DNA from: Mycobacterium sp. SM1
GTDB lineage: Bacteria; Actinomycetota; Actinomycetes; Mycobacteriales; Mycobacteriaceae
Assembly (NCBI RefSeq): GCF_018361265.1
Contig: NZ_JAFLNH010000003.1
Coordinates: 694,501-758,500 of the forward strand
DNA length: 64,000 nt
Direction: 5' to 3'
How positions within the stretch are numbered: position 1 is the first letter of the stretch; every line of letters begins with the position of its first letter. Shown here piece after piece: positions 29,099-40,462 of the stretch. The position numbers and the translations under genes are program-made. The notes under the pieces are model-generated. The model worked only from the letters and a program-made list of their open reading frames with translations, was not told the origin of the DNA and made no database searches.

Positions 29099-29536
29099 CT
29101 ATGCCGTCTTTTTGATCAGCGGCAGTAATAGCTGGCGGCGCCGGACGATCGCGTCAGCCAGATTGCGCAATGCCTCATGCACCGACGACGCAATCGGGAA
29201 AGCGGCCTCGTCGTGGCGGTCACGCAGCACGGCCATCACGACCGGGCTTGCCACCAAAGTCCATTGCGCCCCAGCGGCGCCGCACGCCTCATCAAGAATA
29301 TTTAAGAGCGAAAGACCAACCGGAGCAAAGGAATTCACACCGCTCAGGTCGAGCACAAAAGAGCCTTTCACCCGTGTGCACTGCCGCAGGTACGCACCGA
29401 TCCGATCGACGTTAACGGGCTCGATCGCGCCGTGGATCACCACCACGGTCGCCAGATGACGACAATGAGCCCGAATGTGGGCGCCGTCGCAGTCGAAGGT
29501 GGGGTTTCCGTATCGAGTGGTACCCGCGAAAGTCAT
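29099..29536 (-). CDS. STAS-domain protein without the phospho-acceptor Ser
   Basis: 145 residues with a STAS fold: ATVVVIHGAIEPVNVDRIGA then SFVLDLSGVNSFAPVGLSLL and WTLVASPVVMAVL. Classical anti-sigma antagonists carry an Asp-Ser-Ser-Gly type loop after DLS; here the loop reads NSFAPVG, so the usual phosphorylatable Ser is missing. This suggests a structural or ligand-binding STAS protein rather than a canonical kinase-controlled switch. Rv1904 of M. tuberculosis is a comparable STAS protein in this neighbourhood. Confidence 0.82.
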   Translation of the reverse strand: MTFAGTTRYGNPTFDCDGAHIRAHCRHLATVVVIHGAIEPVNVDRIGAYLRQCTRVKGSFVLDLSGVNSFAPVGLSLLNILDEACGAAGAQWTLVASPVVMAVLRDRHDEAAFPIASSVHEALRNLADAIVRRRQLLLPLIKKTA

Positions 29537-29591
29537 CAGCAGCCTCGTTCCGGAGGAATTGCACAGCCGGCTTATTGCCCAGCCAACCTTT

Positions 29592-29990
29592 AGAGTCCAA
29601 CGTTAACCCGCCAGGTCTAAGGCGACCGCAAGCAGTGTCTAACTCTTTGCTAAGAAACCACTTTCATATCCGGTGTTTGCTTCACGCAACGTTTGCGCGG
29701 GCAGCTCACCAGCAGCGATCAGTGCGCGGTCAATGCACGTGATGGTGCTGCCGGTTCAACACGGTGCATCGCGGCGGGTCGCGGTGGGTTGCCACGGCCG
29801 AACCCACGTCGCGGTTTCGGCTTTTTCGGGCAGGCACACCTCGGGCTGGCCGCGGGCTAGCCGCGCGATAGCGGGGGTCGCGCTGCTAGTCTGCGAAGGC
29901 TACCGGTTATCTGGCCGCGGAGCAGCGCAATGGCCGGCCGGCTGCGCCAGCAAGCCACCAAAACAGCAGCGTCGGTACAGAAAGAGTGTT
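29592..29990. other. Intergenic region before acyltransferase
   Basis: About 400 bp, open in the acyltransferase frame but lacking acyltransferase-like sequence, so the gene is taken to start at GTG 29991. Nothing else is recognised. Confidence 0.45.
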
Positions 29991-31202
29991 GTGCGTACCG
30001 CAGAGATCAAAGCACTGACCGGACTGCGCATCGTCGCCGCCGCGTGGGTGGTGCTGTTTCATTTCCGGCCGATGTTGGGCGACGCAGCGCCCGGTTTGCG
30101 CGACGCGCTGGCGCCGCTGCTCAATTGCGGCGCGCAAGGCGTCGACTTGTTTTTCATCCTCAGTGGGTTCGTCCTGAGCTGGAACTACCTCGAGCGCATG
30201 GGCCGATCCTGGTCGATGCGGGCTACCGCGCACTTCCTGTGGCTGCGGCTGGCCCGAGTGTGGCCGGTCTATTTGGTCACGTTGCACCTGGCCGCCCTGT
30301 GGGTGATCTTCACGCTGCACGTCGGCCATGTACCGTCGCCGGACGCGAGCCGGCTCACGGCGATTAGCTACCTGCGCCAGGTCCTGCTGGTGCAGCTGTG
30401 GTTTCAGCCGTACTTTGACGGGTCCAGTTGGGATGGGCCGGCGTGGTCGATCAGCGCGGAATGGCTGGCATACCTCTTGTTCGGCCCGCTTGTGTTAGCG
30501 ATCTTTCGGATGAAGCGGGCGACGCGGGCGCGAAACCTGATGTGGCTGGCCGTCGCGGCGTCGTTACCGCCGGTGGTGCTGTTGTTGGTCAGCGGGCAGT
30601 TCTACACACCGTGGAGCTGGTTGCCGCGCATCATCACGCAATTCACCGCGGGCGCGCTGGCCTGTGCCGCCGTCCGCAGGCTGCGGCCGACCGACCGGGT
30701 GCGCCGCGCTGCGGGGTATCTCTCCGCGCTCTTGATGCTTGCCATCGGCGGCATCCTCTACCTGTTCGACGCGCATCCATTGAGCGGGGTGACCGACAGC
30801 GGCGGGACCGTCGACGTGTTGTTCGTGCCGCTGGTGATAACACTGGCTATCGGCGCCGGGAGCCTGCCGCGCCTATTGTCAACCCGGCTGATGGTCTACG
30901 GCGGGCAGATCTCGTTTTGTCTGTACATGGTGCATGAACTGGTGCATACCGCCTGGGGCTGGGCCGTCGAGCAGTTCGAACTCCCGCTGCAGAGCTTCCC
31001 GTGGAAATGGAACGTCGTGGGCCTGCTCACGATCGCCGTGGGCGCCGCGATCCTGCTGTATCACCTGGTCGAAGAGCCCGCCCGCCGGTGGATGCGCACG
31101 ATGGTCGATGTCCGGGCCGTCGATGCCCAGCCGCGGATCGGCCAGCATTGCGGCCCGGTGGGCAGCACGCTCCAATCGGTCGACGGTGCGCTGGCCGGGT
31201 GA
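29991..31202 (+). CDS. Acyltransferase family 3 membrane protein
   Basis: 403 residues from GTG 29991 (VRTAEIKALTGLRIVAAAWV). About ten membrane segments. Family motifs: LTGLRIVAAAWVVLFHF with the catalytic-type His, DLFFILSGFVLSWNY, RLARVWPVYL, WSISAEWLAYLLF, and the C-terminal YMVHELVH. These integral proteins O-acylate sugars, lipids or peptides on the cell envelope; the acceptor here is unknown. It ends 15 bp before the 1255-bp duplicated segment. Confidence 0.88.
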   Translation: MRTAEIKALTGLRIVAAAWVVLFHFRPMLGDAAPGLRDALAPLLNCGAQGVDLFFILSGFVLSWNYLERMGRSWSMRATAHFLWLRLARVWPVYLVTLHLAALWVIFTLHVGHVPSPDASRLTAISYLRQVLLVQLWFQPYFDGSSWDGPAWSISAEWLAYLLFGPLVLAIFRMKRATRARNLMWLAVAASLPPVVLLLVSGQFYTPWSWLPRIITQFTAGALACAAVRRLRPTDRVRRAAGYLSALLMLAIGGILYLFDAHPLSGVTDSGGTVDVLFVPLVITLAIGAGSLPRLLSTRLMVYGGQISFCLYMVHELVHTAWGWAVEQFELPLQSFPWKWNVVGLLTIAVGAAILLYHLVEEPARRWMRTMVDVRAVDAQPRIGQHCGPVGSTLQSVDGALAG

Positions 31203-31390
31203 GCCGGCCCCTTTTCGGATCCCGGCCGACATGCGGGTTGCCTTGGCGTGGTTGCGGCTGCGTTGAGCAGCCGCTGCCCGGCGCGCATGGTAAAACCAGC
31301 GCGTTGGCGCCGAGTTTTCCCGGAGCTAGGCCATAGGCTGGCGATGATCGCGGCGCGGGGCCCGCGCGCCGGTGACCCTGGAGGTAGCAG

Positions 31391-32083
31391 TTGAGTCGTC
31401 TGACCCCCCTCGTCCTCTCACTGGCCTTGGTGGTCAGCACGGTCAGCGGGCATCGACCGGCGGTGCGGATCTTTCGGACGCTGACCCTGGATACGCCGCT
31501 AAGCCTGGTCGCGGTGATCGGTGACTCCTACACCAGTGGCACCGATGAGGGGGGCCTCGGCCCGCAATCATGGACGGCCCGCGCCTGGCGCATGCTCGCG
31601 CAACGGGGGCTGCGGATAGCGGCCAGTGTGGCCGCCGAGGGCAGAGCCGGTTACGTCGTGCGTGGCGATCACGGGAGCATTTTTGAGGATCTGGCTGCCA
31701 GCGCGAGCCGGCCCGATGACGCCCTGGTGGTGTTCTTCGGTTCGCGCAACGACCAAGGCGCCGACCCCACATTGCTGGCCGAAAAAGCCCGCCAGACCTT
31801 CGATTTGGCACGCCGCATGGCACCGGTCGCGAGACTGTTGGTGATCGGGCCGCCTTGGCCGACGGCCGATGCTCCTGACGGCGTGCTACAGGTCCGCGAC
31901 ATCCTCAATGCCGAGACCCGCGCCGCCGGCGCAACGTTCGTCGACCCGATCGGCGACCGCTGGTTCGTCGGCAGACCCGATCTGATCGGTCCGGATGGTG
32001 TGCACCCCAACGACGAGGGTCATGCGTATCTGGCGGATAAAATCGCCCCCCTGATAGGCGCACAGCTATCCCGACGGCCGTGA
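31391..32083 (+). CDS. SGNH-family hydrolase, copy 1
   Basis: 230 residues from TTG 31391, preceded at good spacing by TGGAGGTAG. An N-terminal hydrophobic stretch (LTPLVLSLALVVSTVSG) is a likely signal peptide or anchor. SGNH/GDSL blocks: nucleophile Ser in AVIGDSYTSG, Gly in AAEGRAGY, Asn in FFGSRNDQG, and Asp-x-x-His in GPDGVHPNDEGH. Such enzymes are esterases or lipases, often acting on envelope glycans or lipids. The whole gene is repeated at 32646-33338 with an identical protein. Confidence 0.88.
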   Translation: MSRLTPLVLSLALVVSTVSGHRPAVRIFRTLTLDTPLSLVAVIGDSYTSGTDEGGLGPQSWTARAWRMLAQRGLRIAASVAAEGRAGYVVRGDHGSIFEDLAASASRPDDALVVFFGSRNDQGADPTLLAEKARQTFDLARRMAPVARLLVIGPPWPTADAPDGVLQVRDILNAETRAAGATFVDPIGDRWFVGRPDLIGPDGVHPNDEGHAYLADKIAPLIGAQLSRRP

Positions 32084-32167
32084 CCGGGGCCGTACGGCTG
32101 CCGCGCGTCGGATGCCGATCGGCTGGGCGGCCGTGTTGTGGCTTAGGGGCGGGCGCCGCTTTCGCGC

Positions 32168-32206
32168 ATGACAGCCCGCAAGCCGACACGGCTTGCGGGC
32201 TGTCAT
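32168..32206. terminator. 17-bp perfect stem-loop, copy 1
   Basis: ATGACAGCCCGCAAGCC (32168-32184), loop GACAC, then its exact complement 32190-32206. It sits between the convergent SGNH gene and katG 3' end. No U-tract follows; mycobacterial terminators often lack one, so a bidirectional terminator is likely. Confidence 0.8.
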
Positions 32207-32235
32207 CGCCGGCGGTTCCACCGGGCCGATCGGCC

Positions 32236-32580
<345 letters not shown>

Positions 32581-32645
32581 CTAGGCCATAGGCTGGCGAT
32601 GATCGCGGCGCGGGGCCCGCGCGCCGGTGACCCTGGAGGTAGCAG

Positions 32646-33338
32646 TTGAGTCGTCTGACCCCCCTCGTCCTCTCACTGGCCTTGGTGGTCAGCACGGTCA
32701 GCGGGCATCGACCGGCGGTGCGGATCTTTCGGACGCTGACCCTGGATACGCCGCTAAGCCTGGTCGCGGTGATCGGTGACTCCTACACCAGTGGCACCGA
32801 TGAGGGGGGCCTCGGCCCGCAATCATGGACGGCCCGCGCCTGGCGCATGCTCGCGCAACGGGGGCTGCGGATAGCGGCCAGTGTGGCCGCCGAGGGCAGA
32901 GCCGGTTACGTCGTGCGTGGCGATCACGGGAGCATTTTTGAGGATCTGGCTGCCAGCGCGAGCCGGCCCGATGACGCCCTGGTGGTGTTCTTCGGTTCGC
33001 GCAACGACCAAGGCGCCGACCCCACATTGCTGGCCGAAAAAGCCCGCCAGACCTTCGATTTGGCACGCCGCATGGCACCGGTCGCGAGACTGTTGGTGAT
33101 CGGGCCGCCTTGGCCGACGGCCGATGCTCCTGACGGCGTGCTACAGGTCCGCGACATCCTCAATGCCGAGACCCGCGCCGCCGGCGCAACGTTCGTCGAC
33201 CCGATCGGCGACCGCTGGTTCGTCGGCAGACCCGATCTGATCGGTCCGGATGGTGTGCACCCCAACGACGAGGGTCATGCGTATCTGGCGGATAAAATCG
33301 CCCCCCTGATAGGCGCACAGCTATCCCGACGGCCGTGA
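32646..33338 (+). CDS. SGNH-family hydrolase, copy 2
   Basis: Translation identical to the copy at 31391-32083, with the same TTG start, TGGAGGTAG and signal-like N-terminus. Its promoter region includes only the 170 bp carried in the duplicated unit, so it may depend on whatever promoter lies within 32473-32645. Identical copies imply either a recent duplication or an assembly artefact. Confidence 0.88.
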   Translation: MSRLTPLVLSLALVVSTVSGHRPAVRIFRTLTLDTPLSLVAVIGDSYTSGTDEGGLGPQSWTARAWRMLAQRGLRIAASVAAEGRAGYVVRGDHGSIFEDLAASASRPDDALVVFFGSRNDQGADPTLLAEKARQTFDLARRMAPVARLLVIGPPWPTADAPDGVLQVRDILNAETRAAGATFVDPIGDRWFVGRPDLIGPDGVHPNDEGHAYLADKIAPLIGAQLSRRP

Positions 33339-33422
33339 CCGGGGCCGTACGGCTGCCGCGCGTCGGATGCCGATCGGCTGGGCGGCCGTGTTGTGGCTTA
33401 GGGGCGGGCGCCGCTTTCGCGC

Positions 33423-33461
33423 ATGACAGCCCGCAAGCCGACACGGCTTGCGGGCTGTCAT
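33423..33461. terminator. 17-bp perfect stem-loop, copy 2
   Basis: Second copy of the stem-loop (33423-33439 / 33445-33461) between SGNH copy 2 and the functional katG 3' end, where a bidirectional terminator would be expected. Confidence 0.82.
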
Positions 33462-33490
33462 CGCCGGCGGTTCCACCGGGCCGATCGGCC

Positions 33491-36126
<2,636 letters not shown>

Positions 36127-36165
36127 AACACAATGGTCGCACTTTTCTGGACTCAGTCAATACTT
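36127..36165 (-). promoter_or_regulatory. furA promoter and FurA-box-like operator
   Basis: On the - strand, TATTGACTGAGTCCAGAAAAGT (complement of about 36141-36162) closely resembles the FurA-binding AT-rich box in front of mycobacterial furA genes. TTGACT serves as a -35 element. A -10 such as ACCATT follows about 17 bases later and lies only a few bases before the GTG start, so a leaderless or nearly leaderless transcript is likely. Confidence 0.7.
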
Positions 36166-36169
36166 CCCG

Positions 36170-36400
36170 CCGGTCACTTCTACGTGTGCCCCCCCGTAGG
36201 TGGCGCTGCCTGCCTAAAGCGTGTCGAACAACTTTGGTGAGTGTTCGGCACCGCCCTTCTCGGGCGTTCCTGGGTTCAGGCCGCGGTCGCGGCGTGAACG
36301 TCGGTTCCCGCGTCAGCCGGGCTGGTGTCACCCATACGAGGGTGTTGGCCAGCGCCGTCCCGTCGGCGGGCAGTGGTGGCCCGGCCTCCTGCTTGGGGGT
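36170..36400 (-). ncRNA. Possible TnpB guide (omega) RNA region
   Basis: In IS605/IS607 systems the guide scaffold overlaps the 3' end of tnpB and continues into the right end of the element. The equivalent DNA here is about 36400 down to 36170, ending shortly before the furA promoter. I have not found the right-end boundary or a defined fold, so this is placement by analogy. Confidence 0.25.
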
Positions 36401-37703
36401 CCGGGGATCGGTTCGGGTGATGGGTGCGGCCCCAGCGGGCCAGATTCGTCGCCGCGTTGGTGTCTGGGGCGCCGGTGTGCCCGCACCCACAGCTGAACAC
36501 CCGGTCGGCCAGCGTCATCTCGGTGTTGACCGCCCCGCATCGCGGGCACAGCCGGGTCGAGGGATGCCAGCGGTCGGCTTCGACGAGCTGCCCGCCGCGC
36601 CACGCCTGCTTGTAGCACGGCATCCGGGCGAACTCTGACCAGCCGGCATCGCAGATCGCGCGGGCCAGCCGATGGTTGGCCAGCATTCCGGTCACGTTGA
36701 GGTTTTCGATGACGATCTGGTCGTGGGTCTTGACCAGCTCGCCGGATACCTGGTGCAGGAAATGGCGGCGCACGCCTGCCACACGGTGATGACGCCGGCC
36801 CAACCGGGCGGCGGCATCGGTGCGGTTGCGTGATCCTTTCTTCTTGCGTGACAACGATTTCGACAACCGCCGCTGATGAGCGATGCCGGTGGCCAGCGCC
36901 TTGGGCGCGTCACTGATACGGGCGACCTCGGCGCCCTCGGCGGTGGCGGCGACCACAAACGCCGACAGGCCGCGATCCACCCCCACCCAGTCGCCGGCGT
37001 CCTCGGTGCGGGCCGGGTGCTGATGGGCGGGGTGCACGTCGGCGGCCTCGACATTCAACGCACACCACCACCTGCCCCCGTGATGGCTGATGGTCGCGAA
37101 CAAGATTGTCGCTCGCTGTTTGGCGATCATGCGCCGCAGGCGGCGGGTGTCCTCACGCACCGCGACAGCACCACTGCCGGGCAGCGTGAGCGAGCGGGGC
37201 CGGTCGTTGTCGCCGATGCGGATCGCCTCAGGTTTGCCTTTGGGGTGCTTGTTGCGCAGCCGAAACGACGGGATGTCGCCGGTCTTTTTCTTAAACCGCG
37301 GGAACCCGACCCGGCGGCCTTTGCGCTTACCGCAGCGTGAATCCGACCAGGCTTTCAGCCCTTTGCCGAGGTCTACAGCGGCTTCCTCGAACACCTGCTG
37401 GCACACCTGGCTCCGCCAGCACAAACCGGTCACCACCACCTCGGCGGCGCCGTGGGCATCGACAGTGAACACCCGGCCGGCGTCCTTGGTTTTCTTCCCC
37501 GCGTTGAAGGTGTTGATCAGATCAAACCCCGCCCAGGGCACGTCAACGCGCCGATCGGCGCGACGTTGCGTGAGAGCAGTCTTGACGATCCGTAGGCACT
37601 GGTTGAACGCGAACCGCGACGCTCCGGCGTGGCGGGCCAGCACCTCACACTGCTCGACGGTGGGGTCGAGACGAAATCGGAATGTGGTGTGGCGGCTCAT
37701 CAT
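36276..37703 (-). CDS. tnpB: TnpB-type RNA-guided nuclease (IS200/IS605 OrfB)
   Basis: About 475 residues. The N-terminal HTH_OrfB region (TTFRFRLDPTVEQCEVLARH, ASRFAFNQCLRIVK) precedes a split RuvC domain: Asp in WVGVDRGLSAFV, Glu in DQIVIENLNVTGM, Asp in HTGAPDTNAATNLARWG. Between the last two is the zinc ribbon, LCPRCGAV ... VFSCGCGH. TnpB proteins cut DNA guided by an RNA from the element's 3' end and help the transposon persist. No TnpA (Y1 or serine) transposase is next to it, so this copy is solitary. The Pro/Arg-rich C-tail (about 45 residues) is common in actinobacterial members. It lies just upstream of furA, on the same strand. Confidence 0.92.
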   Translation of the reverse strand: MMSRHTTFRFRLDPTVEQCEVLARHAGASRFAFNQCLRIVKTALTQRRADRRVDVPWAGFDLINTFNAGKKTKDAGRVFTVDAHGAAEVVVTGLCWRSQVCQQVFEEAAVDLGKGLKAWSDSRCGKRKGRRVGFPRFKKKTGDIPSFRLRNKHPKGKPEAIRIGDNDRPRSLTLPGSGAVAVREDTRRLRRMIAKQRATILFATISHHGGRWWCALNVEAADVHPAHQHPARTEDAGDWVGVDRGLSAFVVAATAEGAEVARISDAPKALATGIAHQRRLSKSLSRKKKGSRNRTDAAARLGRRHHRVAGVRRHFLHQVSGELVKTHDQIVIENLNVTGMLANHRLARAICDAGWSEFARMPCYKQAWRGGQLVEADRWHPSTRLCPRCGAVNTEMTLADRVFSCGCGHTGAPDTNAATNLARWGRTHHPNRSPDPQAGGRATTARRRDGAGQHPRMGDTSPADAGTDVHAATAA

Positions 37704-37825
37704 CGATCAGCGTCGCACACCACACCGACAAACACCCTGGCCAGCGACGACGTGTCGAAGCATCGGATCACCATCGACGCTCCTGTCACCCCAACCTGCC
37801 CGGGCGGCGCCAGTACCGCTCCGAT

Positions 37826-38610
37826 GTGTCTGATACCGCGTGGGCGCGCATCGCCGGCTTCCTCGTCCCGAAACATCCCAAAGGCGCTCGGCCCCGCCCA
37901 CCGCAGCGGTGGCGCGAGTACCTCGACGCCTGCCTGTATGTGCTGCGCGCCGGGTGCGCGTGGCGGCACCTGCCGCACGACGTCACCGTGTCCTGGTCGG
38001 CCGCGCACAAACACTTCCTACGCTGGTGCCGCGACGGCACCTGGGCGCGAATCCTCACCACGGTCGGCGGCGAGGTCCGCGCCCGATCGGGGCGGCGCCG
38101 CCGGCCCACCGCGGCCGCCGTTATTCCTCCAGCCTCAAAGCGTCCCCGGTGGCCGGGCCGCGCGGCTTCGACGGCGCCAAAAAGGTCGACGGCGTCAAAC
38201 GCCGCGTGCTCGTCGACACCACCGCTGTGCTGGTCGCCGCTGTCGTCACCGCAGCCGACGTGACCGACCGGGCAGCATTCCCCACGCTGCTGGGTAAGGC
38301 CAAGCGGGTCGCCCCCACCATCAGCCACGTGTGGGTGGACAACGGCTACACCGGGCAGGCCGTCACCACCGCAGCAGCCAAGGCCGGTGTCACCGTGGAC
38401 GTGGTGTCCGGGCCGAAACCCGGCCACGGGTTCATCGTCCAGCCCCCACGCTGGGTAGTCGAACGCACCAACGGCTGGATCAACCACTGCCGCCGCATCG
38501 ACCGCCACTACGAAACCACCCTGGCCGCCCACGAAGGCTTCCCCTACCTCAGCCAAATCGCTTTACTACTTCGACGACTCGACCGCAGCCAGTTGCTCGA
38601 CACGCTTTAG
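37826..38610 (+). pseudogene. IS5-family transposase, frameshifted
   Basis: Starts at GTG 37826 (VSDTAWARIAGFLVP, WREYLDACLYVLRAGCAWRH, DGTWARILTTVGGEVRAR), then the frame shifts near 38120-38135. The second half reads SLKASPVAGPRGFDGAKKVD, LVDTTAVLVAAVV, HVWVDNGYTGQAV and VVERTNGWINHCRR to 38610. Family members usually have AAVIDSQS at the junction, with the first catalytic Asp. Here the sequence is AAVIPPAS or SSSL depending on frame, so about four bases including that Asp codon appear deleted. Inactive even if frameshifting occurred. Adjacent to tnpB but unrelated to it. Confidence 0.82.
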
Positions 38611-38661
38611 GCCGTTGGGGTTCCGACCCGGACGCCGAAGGACCATCGGTGACCGGGCGCG

Positions 38662-39933
38662 CTAAGGGGGGCCCGTGGTCGTGGCCGAACTGACCATGTC
38701 GCCTTCGGCGGGATGGTACCGCTGTCTGATTCGCGGTCTCGCCGAACGCCACAGCCACGCCGCCGTACCGACCATCGCTGCCAAGAAGACACCGAGGTAG
38801 GTTCCCGGGATGAGGTCGTTCCACGTGCCGCCGGGTCGCAGCGAGAGCACACCGGTTTCCGGGGTATCGCCCCGCACGCCGGTCAGCCAGGCCGCCAGCA
38901 GGCCCCACGAAAGCCATAGCGCCCAGGCCGAATAGCCGCACCGCAGGACGTATGCCCGGTGCCCGAGGTGAACCAGTAGCGGCGCGAACCACACCCAGTG
39001 ATGGCTCCAACTGAACGGGGCAGCGGCGACCGAAGCCATCCCGACAATGCCTATGGCCAGCACCGCGTGGCCGAGCCGGTAGGCAGCCGCAGCAAGCGCC
39101 AGCGCGGCAACGGCGAGCACGATCGCCGAAGCGATCACCAGCATGCCCGGAACGTGCAGCCGGAGCAGCAAACCAGCGGCGCCGGTATTGGCCCGCGGAT
39201 CACGCGAGATCCGGCCGACGTCACGAAAGCCTGCCCGCAACCAGTAGGAGCGCGAGTCGCCGGGAAACAGCGCGAACCCCACGGCGATGGTCGCGGCGAG
39301 TGTTACGGCGGCCACGATCGCGGCACGGCGGCGCCCAATCGCGGCCAGGTAGGCAATGAACACTGCCGGGGTGAGCTTGATCCCGGCCGCCAGGCCGATT
39401 CCGATTCCCGCCCACTTTCGGTGTGCGGGCGCTAACAGATCCGCGAGCACCACCGCCAGCAGGACGATGTTGATCTGCCCCAGCTGCAGGGAAAGCCTGA
39501 AGGGCTCAAGCCAGGTCACCAAACCGATCAGCAGCGCCGCGAGGCCACACACGTCACCGGTGCGCGCACCCCGCAGCGACGTCAGCATGCGCCACACCGC
39601 GTAAGCCACCAGAGCGCATGCGGCAAGCAGCCACACCAGCTGGGCCGAATGCTCGCTGATGAGCGTCAACGGCAAGAAGCACAGGGCCGCGAATGGCGGG
39701 TAGACGAACAGCAACTCTCTCGGATTGCCGGTGAGGCCGACCGAATAGAGATCACGTCCGTCCCAGGCCCGCGTCGCTGCGAAGCGGTACACCTGCAGAT
39801 CGACCTGGGTCAGCAGTGCCGGCCAGTGCGCATACGCCGCCGCATAGAGCAATGTCCCGACGGCCAAAACCGTTGGACCCCCACGGCGAACCCACGGCGA
39901 AACCAAGCCAACCGCCGTTTTGCCCTGCCCCAC
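38662..39933 (-). CDS. GT87-type polyprenol-phosphate mannosyltransferase
   Basis: 423 residues from GTG 39933 with about ten membrane helices, in the DUF2029/GT87 family. The first extracytoplasmic loop carries the expected acidic catalytic residue in LTQVDLQVYRFAA. Other features: VYPPFAALCFLPL, LQLGQINIVLLAVVLADLL, AAGIKLTPAVFIAYLAAIGRR and APFSWSHHWVWFAPLL. Relatives such as PimE and Rv2181 add alpha-1,2-mannose to PIM/LM/LAM using polyprenol-phosphate-mannose at the outer membrane face. Which acceptor this one uses is not determinable here. Confidence 0.85.
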   Translation of the reverse strand: MGQGKTAVGLVSPWVRRGGPTVLAVGTLLYAAAYAHWPALLTQVDLQVYRFAATRAWDGRDLYSVGLTGNPRELLFVYPPFAALCFLPLTLISEHSAQLVWLLAACALVAYAVWRMLTSLRGARTGDVCGLAALLIGLVTWLEPFRLSLQLGQINIVLLAVVLADLLAPAHRKWAGIGIGLAAGIKLTPAVFIAYLAAIGRRRAAIVAAVTLAATIAVGFALFPGDSRSYWLRAGFRDVGRISRDPRANTGAAGLLLRLHVPGMLVIASAIVLAVAALALAAAAYRLGHAVLAIGIVGMASVAAAPFSWSHHWVWFAPLLVHLGHRAYVLRCGYSAWALWLSWGLLAAWLTGVRGDTPETGVLSLRPGGTWNDLIPGTYLGVFLAAMVGTAAWLWRSARPRIRQRYHPAEGDMVSSATTTGPP

Positions 39934-40059
39934 GAGTGACCCAGGGTACCCAGCGAGAGGGCGGCGCCTTGACCATGCCCCGGGGCGCGTTACCGGCTGT
40001 CACCTGGGGCCCGGCGGGGCGTACGCGGTGCTGATGAGGTGGAACTAAAGTCATTGCCT

Positions 40060-40437
40060 ATGACGACCCCGTCTGACCTGTGGGGTGGCAACTGGAGGGG
40101 CCCGCGGTGGCCACGGGCGCGCGAACGGGCGCTCAGCCGCAGACAGGCGCGGCGAATGAGCCAGCGGTTTGCACGGGTTGGCGTCGAAATTCCAGCGACA
40201 CGCATTCGGGAACTTGCGGCGGGCGCGCCCGCGGCCCCCGACGAGTTGGTGTCCGTGGATTTCGCGCTCGCGGCGATTGGGATCAGGCGTGCGGAACGCC
40301 TCGCCAAGCTTAAAGGCCGTCAACGGCGCGGCATCCGATGGCTCATCGTTGGCTGCCTGATTCTCGTTGCGCTGAATCTGCTGCTGTGCGTGGCCTATCT
40401 CTTTATGGGGCTGGTGCTGCACGAGTGGCCGCTGTGA
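40060..40437 (+). CDS. Small membrane protein, unknown function
   Basis: 125 residues from ATG 40060. Very basic N-terminal half (RWPRARERALSRRQARRMSQR) followed by a soluble helical part and one strongly hydrophobic C-terminal segment (WLIVGCLILVALNLLLCVAYLFMGLVL). Probably a single-pass inner-membrane protein with a cytosolic basic domain. Convergent with the next gene, 25 bp apart. Not recognised further. Confidence 0.7.
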   Translation: MTTPSDLWGGNWRGPRWPRARERALSRRQARRMSQRFARVGVEIPATRIRELAAGAPAAPDELVSVDFALAAIGIRRAERLAKLKGRQRRGIRWLIVGCLILVALNLLLCVAYLFMGLVLHEWPL

Positions 40438-40462
40438 GGCCGCTCGGCGTGGGCTTAACGTG

